Made by a program: the position numbers and the translations under genes. Below the pieces are notes generated by a model, which made no database searches, had not been told where the DNA came from, and was given only the letters and a program-made list of their open reading frames with translations. This document shows positions 6,412 through 14,037 of a stretch of 18,443 bases of DNA, in pieces. Source of the stretch: Thiotrichaceae bacterium (GTDB lineage: Bacteria; Pseudomonadota; Gammaproteobacteria; Thiotrichales; Thiotrichaceae). The stretch spans positions 1 to 18,443 of the forward strand of contig JALVDQ010000010.1 in the NCBI GenBank assembly GCA_027008885.1, read 5' to 3'. The stretch's first letter is position 1, and each line of letters starts with the position of its first letter.

Positions 6412-7632
6412 CTATCCCTGCTTTCTGGATAGAGCCCTGATAAGCCTTTTAAGCAGCTGCTTGACTGGTCCATGTATAAACAGAAAGAGATGTGATTTGA
6501 TATTTTTCTTTTCAAAAGAAATATTGTACATGCTTTCTGTATTTCCTGCGTATCTGCGTTTATAGGTTGACTCATCATCAGAGTACATAAAATTAAAATA
6601 TTTGAGTCTGTTATTTTCGATACTGGAAGAAATTTCCTGGGTCAGCATCATGGTCAATAATGAGTAGCGTTGCCCATTTTCTTTTTCAAAGCCACTTTGG
6701 TAAGCATGTATGGTGTCACCATCAATAAAGGAATAGAGCACTGCAACTGGCTCCTGTTCGAAGCGCAAGATTTTTAGGGAGATGCCCTGTTGCGGATTGC
6801 TCTGATTCAGCAGTCTTTTGGCGAGTTTGTGATGATAATTCTCGAAATTAGGCTGTTCAAACGAACTCGGTTTTTCCAGATAGCCCCGACGCGCACGGTT
6901 TAGATCCGCGAGTAAAGAGATCGCCTTGTCAATGTGTTTGCTGTTATCAACAGATTCAATGCTAAATTTTTTTTCCCTCTGGAGACGTGAAAATGTTCTG
7001 GTAATATTATTCCGCATTTTCTTTTTAAGGCTCATTAAATAAGCCTTGTAGCTATCAGGAAGTTCAATCAGGGTGCGAAAGCCATGCCGTTGGGTGGTTT
7101 TTATGATGTCTGCCTGATATTCAGAAAATAAATCAGAAATATGTGAATTGTTTAATAACTGGTGAAATTTTAAACCATCCCACAACTCCTTGTTAGTAAA
7201 TAAAAAATCTGATACCGTTTTGATGACAGCCTGTTCGTTTCCAGGTGCAATGATCAAGTCCATATATTCACCAAAAACGGCACTACCATCGGTTTCTCCT
7301 GTACCAAGCATAATGACCTGCCTGCTACAGGGAAAATACTTTTTGGGATTGTAGGCGATTTGCAAAGGCGCTATGCCAACCAGCTTTTCAGACGGGTCAT
7401 AACAACAAATAATATAAAGCTGGCGTTTGCCATCTGCCTTATAGACTTCCCACCAAGTATATAGCCACTCCCATGAGGTGAAAATATTTCCCTTGTCTGC
7501 TTTATTATTGAGTTCACTCCATTCGCGTTGAAGCTGCTTAAATATTTTATCGTCAGTGATTAAACTTATCGTTAGAAAAGTCTCAGCGGAGCTTTTACCG
7601 TTTGCTTCATATAAATTATTCAAGTGCATCAT
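6412..7632 (-). CDS. CelD/BcsL-like GNAT-family protein
   Basis: A soluble 406-residue protein of the GNAT_acetyltransf_6 (PF13480-like) type. Near the N-terminus it has FTSWEWLYTWWEVY (51-64), the aromatic signature of this family. A basic stretch follows at about 203-222 (KKKMRNNITRTFSRLQREKK), then the core acyl-CoA fold with HAYQSGFEKENGQRYSLL (309-326) and FNFMYSDDESTYKRRYA (347-363). Relatives occur with cellulose and exopolysaccharide genes and resemble FemAB-type aminoacyl transferases; substrates are mostly unknown. Here it lies near, but not in one tight operon with, the wza-wzb-wzc genes on the same strand, which suggests surface-polysaccharide acylation. ATG codons at 7632 and 7629 are both usable. 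Confidence 0.85.
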   Translation of the reverse strand: MMHLNNLYEANGKSSAETFLTISLITDDKIFKQLQREWSELNNKADKGNIFTSWEWLYTWWEVYKADGKRQLYIICCYDPSEKLVGIAPLQIAYNPKKYFPCSRQVIMLGTGETDGSAVFGEYMDLIIAPGNEQAVIKTVSDFLFTNKELWDGLKFHQLLNNSHISDLFSEYQADIIKTTQRHGFRTLIELPDSYKAYLMSLKKKMRNNITRTFSRLQREKKFSIESVDNSKHIDKAISLLADLNRARRGYLEKPSSFEQPNFENYHHKLAKRLLNQSNPQQGISLKILRFEQEPVAVLYSFIDGDTIHAYQSGFEKENGQRYSLLTMMLTQEISSSIENNRLKYFNFMYSDDESTYKRRYAGNTESMYNISFEKKNIKSHLFLFIHGPVKQLLKRLIRALSRKQG

Positions 7633-7691
7633 TCGATCTGCTTTGATTGATATTAAAGAATGCTATATCTTTTGGGATCAGAAAAGATGAA

Positions 7692-7763
7692 ATGAGTAGA
7701 GTGTTTAATTATCTTGATAAACGTATAAAACAGGGTTGGGAATGGATCTTTGAGCCTATATAG
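7692..7763 (+). CDS. Possible 23-residue small ORF
   Basis: ATG at 7692 opens MSRVFNYLDKRIKQG and ends WEWIFEPI before TAG (7761-7763). The peptide is amphipathic, with a basic middle and an aromatic C-terminal end. It sits in the gap between two minus-strand genes. A GGGATC 18 bases upstream is only a poor ribosome-binding site. It may be chance or a fragment; no family was recognised. Confidence 0.2.
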   Translation: MSRVFNYLDKRIKQGWEWIFEPI

Positions 7764-7790
7764 TTCACAGCCCTGGAAAATTCAACTCCA

Positions 7791-8285
7791 TTACCAGGTT
7801 GCATCTTCTACAATGCTTGCAAGCAGCTCTTCAATTTCCTTGATCACTTTTTCCGAACCTGGTTTGCCATTTGGAACCTGGTAGCTAATATGGACTATTT
7901 GGGGTTCAGTCACTAACGAATAAATACCAATCGTAAAAGGGCATACCACGATATTGTCCGGATCAGCGCGAGACAATTCCTGCGATAGTTTTGCACTACA
8001 AAACTCCAGAATTTGAGCGTGCGAGTAGACAGATTTTTTATAACCATAGGCAGGTCCAGTCCTTTGCAACATATCACTGGCATGTAACTCATGGGCGATA
8101 TTAATGCCTTTCCCAAGGATTGCAGAACGCAGACTTTGTACGACTTCAAAATAATTGCCACTGACCTTGGTTGTCACTATTTTGGGTATTCTTGCAGATT
8201 TATTATTTTCAGCTGCAATAACAAGATTGATTAGAAAAAAACCGAGTAAGGCTATGAATATTGATTTTATTTTTGCATTCATCAT
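7791..8285 (-). CDS. Periplasmic DUF302-domain protein
   Basis: A 164-residue exported protein. Residues 1-25 form a signal peptide (hydrophobic FIALLGFFLINLVIA, likely cleavage near AA-E). The DUF302 fold follows: SGNYFEVVQSLRSAILGKGI (42-61), ILEFCSAKLSQELSRADPDN (92-111) and IVVCPFTIGIYS (112-123). Cys96 and Cys115 are at the positions often conserved in this family. DUF302 proteins have no settled function; some are near sulfur-oxidation or redox genes. AGAGG lies 12 bases before the first ATG, and two more ATGs follow closely. It has no obvious operon partner. Confidence 0.87.
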   Translation of the reverse strand: MMNAKIKSIFIALLGFFLINLVIAAENNKSARIPKIVTTKVSGNYFEVVQSLRSAILGKGINIAHELHASDMLQRTGPAYGYKKSVYSHAQILEFCSAKLSQELSRADPDNIVVCPFTIGIYSLVTEPQIVHISYQVPNGKPGSEKVIKEIEELLASIVEDATW

Positions 8286-8450
8286 ACTGTTTGTTTACCT
8301 CTAGCGTATATGGAACTTGAATTAGGAGATATACTTGTTTTTTTGCAGGATTACAATTTAATAATTTTTATTATAGCTGAAGCAGTGACTTCAATGCGGA
8401 CAGGGAAGACAACGCATTGTTAAACCAGTACTCCTGTGTTTCGTTCCCAC

Positions 8451-8510
8451 AGGCTACGCAAAAATATGTAAAAACAGGGGGGGTGGGTGTTTCTGAGGAC
8501 AGAGGACAGA
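8451..8510 (+). repeat. G-rich direct repeat, copy 1
   Basis: Bases 8461-8510 match 8701-8750 at 48 of 50 positions, and 8451-8460 match 8691-8700 at 8 of 10. The unit contains AAAAACAGGGGGG, then TGGGTGTTTCTGAGGACAGA. In this copy GGACAGA continues as further imperfect copies to about 8526. Confidence 0.88.
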
Positions 8511-8538
8511 AGACTGAGGACAGAAAATAGCTCCGTAG

Positions 8539-8565
8539 GTCGGATTAGCCCAAGCGTAACTCGAC
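8539..8565 (+). repeat. REP-like GTCGGATTA palindrome, copy 1 (imperfect)
   Basis: GTCGGATTA, nine bases (GCCCAAGCG), then TAACTCGAC instead of the expected TAATCCGAC. The bases after it (GATCGTGGCACTATGTTTGGATAACG) closely follow those after the copy at 18322, so the true repeat unit is longer than the palindrome. Confidence 0.75.
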
Positions 8566-8690
8566 AGATCGTGGCACTATGTTTGGATAACGTATAGCCA
8601 GCGTTGAGCATGTAGGGTTGCTGGTGTTTACGCAACCAACCAGATTCGGTTGGTTTCGCATGGCTGCTCCAACCCTACGCAGCTCAAAAC

Positions 8691-8750
8691 AGACTACACA
8701 AAAATATGTAAAAACAGGGGGGATGGGTGTTTCTGAGGACAGAAGACAGA
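8691..8750 (+). repeat. G-rich direct repeat, copy 2
   Basis: This is the partner of 8451-8510, offset by exactly 240 bases. The two differ at the end of the G run and in the GAGGACAGA tail. No coding role was recognised. Confidence 0.88.
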
Positions 8751-8869
8751 TAGCAAAGCATATAGACTGCGTTGAATATGCAAACGCGGGATGGCGCGGT
8801 ATTAACCACTGCCTTCGTTTTTTGTGGGTTAGATTAGCATCGCGTTATCCAGCATTGTGCCGCGATTTT

Positions 8870-8896
8870 GTCGGATTACGCTTGGACTAATCCGAC
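8870..8896 (-). repeat. REP-like GTCGGATTA palindrome, copy 2
   Basis: GTCGGATTA (8870-8878) and TAATCCGAC (8888-8896) are perfect 9-bp arms around a 9-base loop. Read on the minus strand the loop is GTCCAAGCG, similar to the loops of the other copies, so this copy is inverted relative to them. Confidence 0.85.
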
Positions 8897-8933
8897 TGCA
8901 AACTAAAATTTAAACCTTGCTCATGAAATAAAC

Positions 8934-8962
8934 CTGAACCCGTGGAGCCAATGCGGATTCAG
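8934..8962 (-). terminator. Possible terminator after the wza-wzb-wzc operon
   Basis: CTGAACCC (8934-8941) and GGATTCAG (8955-8962) form an 8-bp stem with one G-T pair, immediately beyond the wzc stop codon. On the minus strand it is followed by GTTTATTT rather than a strong U-run, so termination would be weak. Confidence 0.4.
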
Positions 8963-8963
8963 A

Positions 8964-11207
8964 TTATTTGTCTGACTTATAATCGCTATAATAAGAATAG
9001 CCGTAACCATAGCCACCATAGCCATAGCTCTTCTTTTTGGCATCGTAACCATTGAATATAAAGCCCTTGGTTTCTATTTTGCTTTGAGCCAAACGCTTCA
9101 CTGCACCCTCTATTTCTTTAATGTTATGCCTATCTGCGAAAACAACCATAAAGACGACGCCGGCTAATTGCCCTATAATTGTAGGATCTGTTACAGCATG
9201 AACCGGAGGCGTATCGATAAGAATCAAATTATATTCTTTTTGAAGCTGATCGAGTAACTCCTTAAAGCCCTTGTGCATTAGCAATTCAGAAGGATTTGGC
9301 GGTGTTTTGCCTCTGGTAATGACATCCAGAGATTCTTCCCCTACCTCGATTGTATGTATAGCTTCTTTTAATGTGGCTTGCTCGCTGATTAAATCAGAAA
9401 GCCCTGGAGAGACTGGTTTTCCAAGCATATTATGAAGATAGCCCTTGCGCATATCCGCATCAATAAGTAAAACCTTTTTCTCGGAACTTGCCAGCACAGC
9501 GGCAAAGTTTGAAGAAATAAAAGACTTGCCAATTCCTGGAGCCGGTCCTGTTATCATAACGATGTTATTATCCTCCGCTTCTAATAAAGCAAAGTGCAGA
9601 CTGGTACGCAAACCCCGCAAACTTTCGATCGAAGGATCCGTTGGGTTTTCGCTTGCCAATAGCTTTTTTTGCCGCTTTCTTTTCCCTATTCCACCGGTTA
9701 GTTTTACACCTGTACTTAGTGGCACTGTCGCGTAAACCGGAATACCTGTGGCTTTTTCGATTTCTTCCGGGTTATCCACTGTCTGGTGTAAAGCTTTTCT
9801 TAAAAAGACAAACAACACACCAAACATGCCACCTAACAGGGAACCCAATGCAAGAATCAGTGCTTTTTTGGGCTTGACAGGTTTTTCATAAGCTACGGCA
9901 GTATCAACAATATAAACATTACCGACCTTACTTGCCTTGGTAACTTTAAGTTCCTGAATTTTATTGACCAAATTAAGGTAAGTCCCATTTTTTACCTTGT
10001 AATCACGTTCCAGCTTGAGTAATTCCTGTTGGGTTTTTGGTAGTTTTGATATTTTTACACGAGTTTTCTTTTTTCTCGCAAGCAATTTTGCTTCCTGCGC
10101 GGCAAGCGCCTGGATAATGGGATGATTTTTGGCATATTTTGGTCCCAGCTCAACTTTTTTTAAGGAGATTTTTTGCAACTCGGCATCAATACTGGAAATC
10201 ACATCAAGGACACTCTGTGTCTCCATGGAAATATCGGCGGTTTGATGGCGGGTTCGATAAAGTCTCAACCTGCTTTCAGCTTTTTCAACCTCTTTCTTTA
10301 CTGATCCGATTTGCTTTTGCAAAAACTCCAGGGCACTCTTTGCCTCCTCGGAACTGCGCGACTTGTTTTGTTCGACATATGTTTTGGAAATATGATCAAG
10401 TGTTTTTACAATCAGGTTTTTATCAGAACCTTCAAGTACGAGACTTATAATCCCAGTTTTTTTACCTTTTTCAGATGCTTTTATGTCTTTTTGAAGAGAA
10501 CCAATCACATTTAATTTAGATTGTTTTATCAGGGTATATTCAGTCCCGGGGAGACCCGTTAGCTCACGCACTTTTATTTCTACAGAGCCATCTTTGGAAC
10601 GCGAATAGCGCCCGACTTTACCGTCGAGAAGAAACTCGCCCTCCCTCGTAAAAAGTTTATAGGCACCATTTTTCCCGTTAACAAGAGTGAGTTTTTTGTT
10701 TAGAAGATTTTCCGGAACTTCCAGTCTGCTAACGTCAATCTGCTCATTACCCCACGCAAATTTATGCACGAATTGATCAAACTTGTCCCAAACGGGAGGT
10801 AATTTTTTTACATCATCGACGTTAAAAAATTTCTTGTACAAATTACCAAAAAGGGGAATTCGTTTAGGTTTGGTCTTGATATCCAGTTTCAGGTCCTTGA
10901 TTGCCTTGCCCAGATTTTTTCTTGATTTTATAATTTCAATTTCAGTTCCTACCGTCGCATCTTCACCACCGGCAAGACCTGCAAAATCTTCCAGACCTGC
11001 CATGACCGACGGCTTTTTTTCTACCTGAAGCAAGGCATCAGCCTTGTAAATTGGTATTTGTCCAAATGCATAAATAAATGCGAATAAAGTAAAAAGGAGT
11101 GTAAAAAGTATAATCCACCATTTACCCTCCATTAAGGTATGAAATAATTCCAATAAATCAATTTCATCATCTTCTTCTTGTGAAGAGATATTGGCTTTAT
11201 CATTCAT
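8964..11207 (-). CDS. wzc: Wzc-like polysaccharide co-polymerase and BY-type tyrosine kinase
   Basis: An inner-membrane protein controlling chain length and export of capsule or exopolysaccharide. From the ATG at 11207 it has 747 residues. It comprises TM1 (about 29-49), a long periplasmic Wzz domain with a coiled coil (about 285-420), TM2 (about 450-470), and a cytoplasmic kinase with Walker A GPAPGIGKS (554-562), Walker A' VLLIDADMR (579-587) and Walker B LILIDTPP (661-668). The C-terminal tail SYGYGGYGYGYSYYSDY holds eight tyrosines for autophosphorylation. The frame can extend to 11258, but that would overlap the phosphatase gene and lacks a ribosome-binding site. The chosen start lies 22 bases after wzb. 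Dephosphorylation by the adjacent Wzb-like phosphatase is expected from the known system. Confidence 0.95.
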   Translation of the reverse strand: MNDKANISSQEEDDEIDLLELFHTLMEGKWWIILFTLLFTLFAFIYAFGQIPIYKADALLQVEKKPSVMAGLEDFAGLAGGEDATVGTEIEIIKSRKNLGKAIKDLKLDIKTKPKRIPLFGNLYKKFFNVDDVKKLPPVWDKFDQFVHKFAWGNEQIDVSRLEVPENLLNKKLTLVNGKNGAYKLFTREGEFLLDGKVGRYSRSKDGSVEIKVRELTGLPGTEYTLIKQSKLNVIGSLQKDIKASEKGKKTGIISLVLEGSDKNLIVKTLDHISKTYVEQNKSRSSEEAKSALEFLQKQIGSVKKEVEKAESRLRLYRTRHQTADISMETQSVLDVISSIDAELQKISLKKVELGPKYAKNHPIIQALAAQEAKLLARKKKTRVKISKLPKTQQELLKLERDYKVKNGTYLNLVNKIQELKVTKASKVGNVYIVDTAVAYEKPVKPKKALILALGSLLGGMFGVLFVFLRKALHQTVDNPEEIEKATGIPVYATVPLSTGVKLTGGIGKRKRQKKLLASENPTDPSIESLRGLRTSLHFALLEAEDNNIVMITGPAPGIGKSFISSNFAAVLASSEKKVLLIDADMRKGYLHNMLGKPVSPGLSDLISEQATLKEAIHTIEVGEESLDVITRGKTPPNPSELLMHKGFKELLDQLQKEYNLILIDTPPVHAVTDPTIIGQLAGVVFMVVFADRHNIKEIEGAVKRLAQSKIETKGFIFNGYDAKKKSYGYGGYGYGYSYYSDYKSDK

Positions 11208-11229
11208 TATATTTATATTCTCTTGTTGG

Positions 11230-11664
11230 CTATTTCCAGAGTTTTTTCTGCCAGGCATTTAAGCCAGACTCAATCAGGGAAGCAGCTGATGCAAAAGCAG
11301 CCTTATCTTTTTTGTACGGATCCGGGATTTCCTGATTATCAAGCCACTTTCCAATCAGGAAAACTTTGCCCCTGGCTTCAGGGAACTGAGAGCGAATTGC
11401 TTCAATATGTTTTTGTTCCATAGTCAGAATCAAATCAGATGCAGAAACAAGTACAGAGTTAATCTGCTGAGCACAATGATTACTTAAGTCAATATTTTTT
11501 TCAGCCATAAGTTCAACAGAAAATGGGTCAGCAGGCTTGCCAACCAAAGCCCCCAGACCTGAAGAATACACATTTAATTGTGGCTGCTGATGTTTTAGCA
11601 AGACTTCTGCTATGGGGCTTCGACAAATATTACCTACGCAAACCATCATTACATTTTTAAACAT
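11230..11664 (-). CDS. wzb: Low-molecular-weight protein-tyrosine phosphatase (Wzb-like)
   Basis: A cytosolic 144-residue phosphatase. The P-loop CVGNICRSP places the nucleophile Cys9 and Arg15, and the general-acid loop is DPY (115-117). Both are intact, so it should be active. A TAAGG ribosome-binding site precedes the ATG by about 7 bases. It lies between wza and wzc with gaps of 23 and 22 bases, so the three genes form one operon. By analogy with E. coli Wzb it removes phosphates from the Wzc tyrosine tail to cycle export. Confidence 0.95.
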   Translation of the reverse strand: MFKNVMMVCVGNICRSPIAEVLLKHQQPQLNVYSSGLGALVGKPADPFSVELMAEKNIDLSNHCAQQINSVLVSASDLILTMEQKHIEAIRSQFPEARGKVFLIGKWLDNQEIPDPYKKDKAAFASAASLIESGLNAWQKKLWK

Positions 11665-11687
11665 AATTAACCTTAAATATAGATTTA

Positions 11688-12827
11688 TTACTTGAGAAGA
11701 GTATCTGTATTGTTAGTAATTGTAGATGTTGACAATAGCTGACTAATAACCCTGTTCCAGCGAGTCATAGGAGCAGCAGTAACATAAACGATATCTCTTG
11801 AACGCAAAGGAAACTGCTCTGCAAGCAACATCGAATGCACAGACGTCATCTGCAATTGATATACAGACGGAAGCTTATCCTTTGGATTTTCCTGTCTTAC
11901 AACAAATATTCCTGTTGGGCTTGCCGTTTCTTCATTTATTCCACCTGAATCACTTAATGCTTCAGCCAAAGTTAAACCAAAACGATCCAGGTGCAAGCTA
12001 CCCGGCTTTTTAACTTCCCCTAAAACAAATACTTTTTCTGATGGGTTTTTCTCTGCTATATACAAAGCATCTCCGCCCCTCAGAACATAGTTTTGAGAAT
12101 TATCCCCCTTGCGGTAAAGAGCGCCAAGGTCGATTTTTATTTTCTTGTTATGATGAGACAATAATGCCAGATCTGACGCTTTTTCTGTTAAGCCCCCTGC
12201 TTTTGCAATAATATCCCGAACGGTCAGGGGAATATCATTAACAGGAATAACTCCCGGTTTTAATACCTGACCCGATATGTATGCCTGCTGGCTCCTATAG
12301 GCAGCAATAGAAACACCAACCTGTGGTTTGGTAATATTTTTAGTCAACTTTTGTTCTAATTCGCGTCTTATCTGTTCAGTTGTTCGACCAGCCGCCTGTA
12401 TTATCCCGGCATAGGGAAAAAAGAAACGTCCATCACTGCCAACTTTGTGACCCGCTGCGGTAGGTGAACGAAATTCACCTGCGGGTATTGTTAACTCAGG
12501 ATGATCCCAAACTGTAATGCTCAAGATATCCTGTGGTCCCACACGATATGAATAGCCACCAATACCTCTTGATCGGGGTTGTCGCGTATTTATTCGTTTA
12601 TGTCGTTTATGAGTCTCCCTCTGCTTGCGCACCACCTGTGGAGTTAAAGGAATCAACTTATAATCAATATTAGGTCTTGCGGGAGCAGGTCGTGGCGAAT
12701 ATCTTGCCTCAATAGTAGGCATACCCGGGATCACAAATCTTGAACAGCCGGCAAGAAAAAAAGCTACAAAACTGATGACAACAAGCCTGGCAAACAAACG
12801 ATTAGTGGTCACAAAAAGATTAATCAT
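11688..12827 (-). CDS. wza: Wza-like outer-membrane polysaccharide export lipoprotein
   Basis: A 379-residue outer-membrane channel subunit. A lipoprotein signal ends in LAGC with Cys28 as lipidation site. The polysaccharide export (PES) domain begins YRVGPQDILSITVWDHPELT (about 94-113) and runs to about 175, followed by two SLBB-like domains (about 180-260 and 268-350). The C-terminus RWNRVISQLL is the amphipathic helix that lines the outer-membrane pore in Wza. A basic, proline-rich linker (45-90) separates the lipid anchor from the PES domain and is longer than usual. It is the first gene of the minus-strand operon wza-wzb-wzc. It is confidently a PES-family protein; the gene name rests on context. 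Confidence 0.93.
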   Translation of the reverse strand: MINLFVTTNRLFARLVVISFVAFFLAGCSRFVIPGMPTIEARYSPRPAPARPNIDYKLIPLTPQVVRKQRETHKRHKRINTRQPRSRGIGGYSYRVGPQDILSITVWDHPELTIPAGEFRSPTAAGHKVGSDGRFFFPYAGIIQAAGRTTEQIRRELEQKLTKNITKPQVGVSIAAYRSQQAYISGQVLKPGVIPVNDIPLTVRDIIAKAGGLTEKASDLALLSHHNKKIKIDLGALYRKGDNSQNYVLRGGDALYIAEKNPSEKVFVLGEVKKPGSLHLDRFGLTLAEALSDSGGINEETASPTGIFVVRQENPKDKLPSVYQLQMTSVHSMLLAEQFPLRSRDIVYVTAAPMTRWNRVISQLLSTSTITNNTDTLLK

Positions 12828-12863
12828 AAGGTGAAATTATAGAAATGGAATTGACGGCAGAAT

Positions 12864-12890
12864 AGTATAGTTTTTTTTATTAAAATACAA
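12864..12890 (-). promoter_or_regulatory. Possible sigma-70 promoter for wza-wzb-wzc
   Basis: On the minus strand TTGTAT (12890-12885) and TATACT (12869-12864) are separated by 15 bases, or TTTGTA by 16, about 40 bases before wza. The -10 match is good and the spacing is short. The rest of the 317-base gap 12828-13144 is AT-rich and shows no gene. No JUMPstart or ops (GGCGGTAG) element was found in it. Confidence 0.35.
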
Positions 12891-13144
12891 AGCATTCTTA
12901 ATTTCATTATTAGAACAGATAGTTTTTAAGCGATGGAGTCTTGTTCATGCTCAGTTTATAAGTCTAAATGAGCACTTTTAACGCAGCTATTGGGCAAAAT
13001 AGAGAGTGAGCCGAGTAGTTACAGATAAAAGAGCACAGACAAAAATAAACACCTTATCCTTAATATAATTCCTGCTATCACCTAAGTCTTTCTCCAAAGA
13101 AATGTTTCTAATAAATTGCGTAACATATTCAGGGAAGATTTAAT

Positions 13145-13465
13145 ATGAAAAAACATAGCAATACATCATTCACTGTCCTTCTATTCTCAAGTATTCTGGG
13201 AGTTCTTGTTGTTTCCACTCTGGTAGCGGCTTCGAGCTTCTTTTTACGCCCGGTTATCGAGCTTGATCTTAAGAACAAGCTTATCAGTGATCTTTTAAAA
13301 GCTGGAATCACTCCACCCGTAATAAATATTTCCGGAAGGGATATTACACTGAGTGGCTTTATCTCAAATGAAAAAGAGTCAATAAGAACTGAAGAAACAG
13401 CAAAAAAAGTTTGGGGTGTTCGGAAAGTCAACAACCATTTAATTGTAAGAAGCAAAATTGAATAG
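13145..13465 (+). CDS. Membrane-anchored BON-domain protein
   Basis: A 106-residue protein with an N-terminal membrane anchor or uncleaved signal (about 9-35) and one BON domain (38-103): LKNKLISDLLKAGI, then VINISGRDITLSGFISNEKE, then VWGVRKVNNHLIV. Gly71 is at the conserved BON turn. BON domains (as in OsmY and some OmpA-like proteins) bind phospholipid or envelope components in the periplasm. GGGAAGATTTAAT directly before the ATG is the ribosome-binding leader, and nearly the same leader precedes the next gene. A role in envelope integrity is inference. Confidence 0.82.
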   Translation: MKKHSNTSFTVLLFSSILGVLVVSTLVAASSFFLRPVIELDLKNKLISDLLKAGITPPVINISGRDITLSGFISNEKESIRTEETAKKVWGVRKVNNHLIVRSKIE

Positions 13466-13642
13466 TTACTGCACATTCGGCAGACAAGCCCTGCTCAAAC
13501 ACTGATAAGCAGTCCAGCAATGGAATCCTTTAGTTGCTAAAATCACAGTAGAAAAGGAGCCGGAACACTGGCAACATCAGTAGCATCGGCAGCAAAGATG
13601 CCTGCTTGTTTTTTAACATTTTGATACCAGAAAACTAAAACC

Positions 13643-13674
13643 TGTCTGGAAATATACCTTACTATTTCCGGACA
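13643..13674. repeat. Hairpin between the BON and coiled-coil genes
   Basis: TGTCTGGAAATA (13643-13654) pairs with TATTTCCGGACA (13663-13674), 11 Watson-Crick pairs plus one G-T, around an 8-base loop. It ends 14 bases before the ribosome-binding site of the next gene and has no T-run. It is therefore more likely an operator or mRNA leader structure than a terminator. Confidence 0.65.
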
Positions 13675-13697
13675 AGTTCCAAATCAAGGAAGATTTA

Positions 13698-14015
13698 ATG
13701 ACTTATTTTTTATTACAAATTACCTTTGTTACGTCTATTGCCTTTATCGCAGGAGCCATCATTGGCTGGTGGCTGCACCATTACTATAACAAAAAACCCA
13801 CATCGGATAACGATCTGGGTTTAATTAAAAGTTATCTGGCAGAATCCATAAAAGAAAACGCACTTCTCAAGCTTCAACTAAAAAATGCGGAAAGCAGTAT
13901 CAATAAACTCAGAAATAGTGATCGGCTAAACACACTGAAAGAGAATGATTTCGACGCATTTAAGGCATTTGAAGATACCTTGAAAGAAGCACAGATGAGA
14001 AAATATCTGAATTAG
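13698..14015 (+). CDS. Small membrane protein with coiled coil (YhcB-like layout)
   Basis: A 105-residue protein with one N-terminal membrane helix (about 3-26) containing a glycine-small motif (AGAIIGWWLHHYY), then a charged helical region (38-78) likely to form a coiled coil and a helical C-terminus. The plan resembles YhcB/LapD-type (DUF1043) cell-envelope proteins, but this is layout only and no family is claimed. AAGGAAGATTTA precedes the ATG. It follows the BON gene by 232 bases and faces the oxygenase gene convergently. Confidence 0.75.
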   Translation: MTYFLLQITFVTSIAFIAGAIIGWWLHHYYNKKPTSDNDLGLIKSYLAESIKENALLKLQLKNAESSINKLRNSDRLNTLKENDFDAFKAFEDTLKEAQMRKYLN

Positions 14016-14037
14016 GGATGAATTAAGGGAATAAAAG

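Larger units (their letters stand above)
8433..8896. repeat. Repeat-filled intergenic region (part of the 8286-8963 gap)
   Basis: The 678-base gap has no convincing gene. It holds a CCTGTG...CACAGG palindrome (about 8433-8453), two copies of a G-rich repeat 240 bases apart, a GGACAGA micro-repeat, two GTCGGATTA palindromes and a nested palindrome. In the nested palindrome, GTAGGGTTG (8612-8620) pairs with CAACCCTAC (8670-8678) and encloses AACCAACC/GGTTGGTT (8634-8641 and 8648-8655). Open frames of 71 and 90 codons here consist of repeat sequence and resemble no protein. Confidence 0.8.

Noticed and set aside
8451..8750. CRISPR array from the repeated G-rich unit
   Set aside because: There are only two copies with a 180-base spacer that itself contains palindromes; no cas genes are present.
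8420..8890. Open frames of 71 and 90 codons between the DUF302 and wzc genes
   Set aside because: Both consist of dispersed repeats and palindromes, with translations unlike real proteins.
9445..11028. Several plus-strand open frames opposite wzc
   Set aside because: They are antisense shadows of a strongly supported kinase gene and lack ribosome-binding sites or recognisable motifs.
11798..12013. 71-codon plus-strand frame opposite wza
   Set aside because: It lies within the SLBB region of wza and is explained by that gene.
12828..13144. JUMPstart/ops element upstream of wza
   Set aside because: No GGCGGTAG or JUMPstart-like sequence was found on the wza strand.
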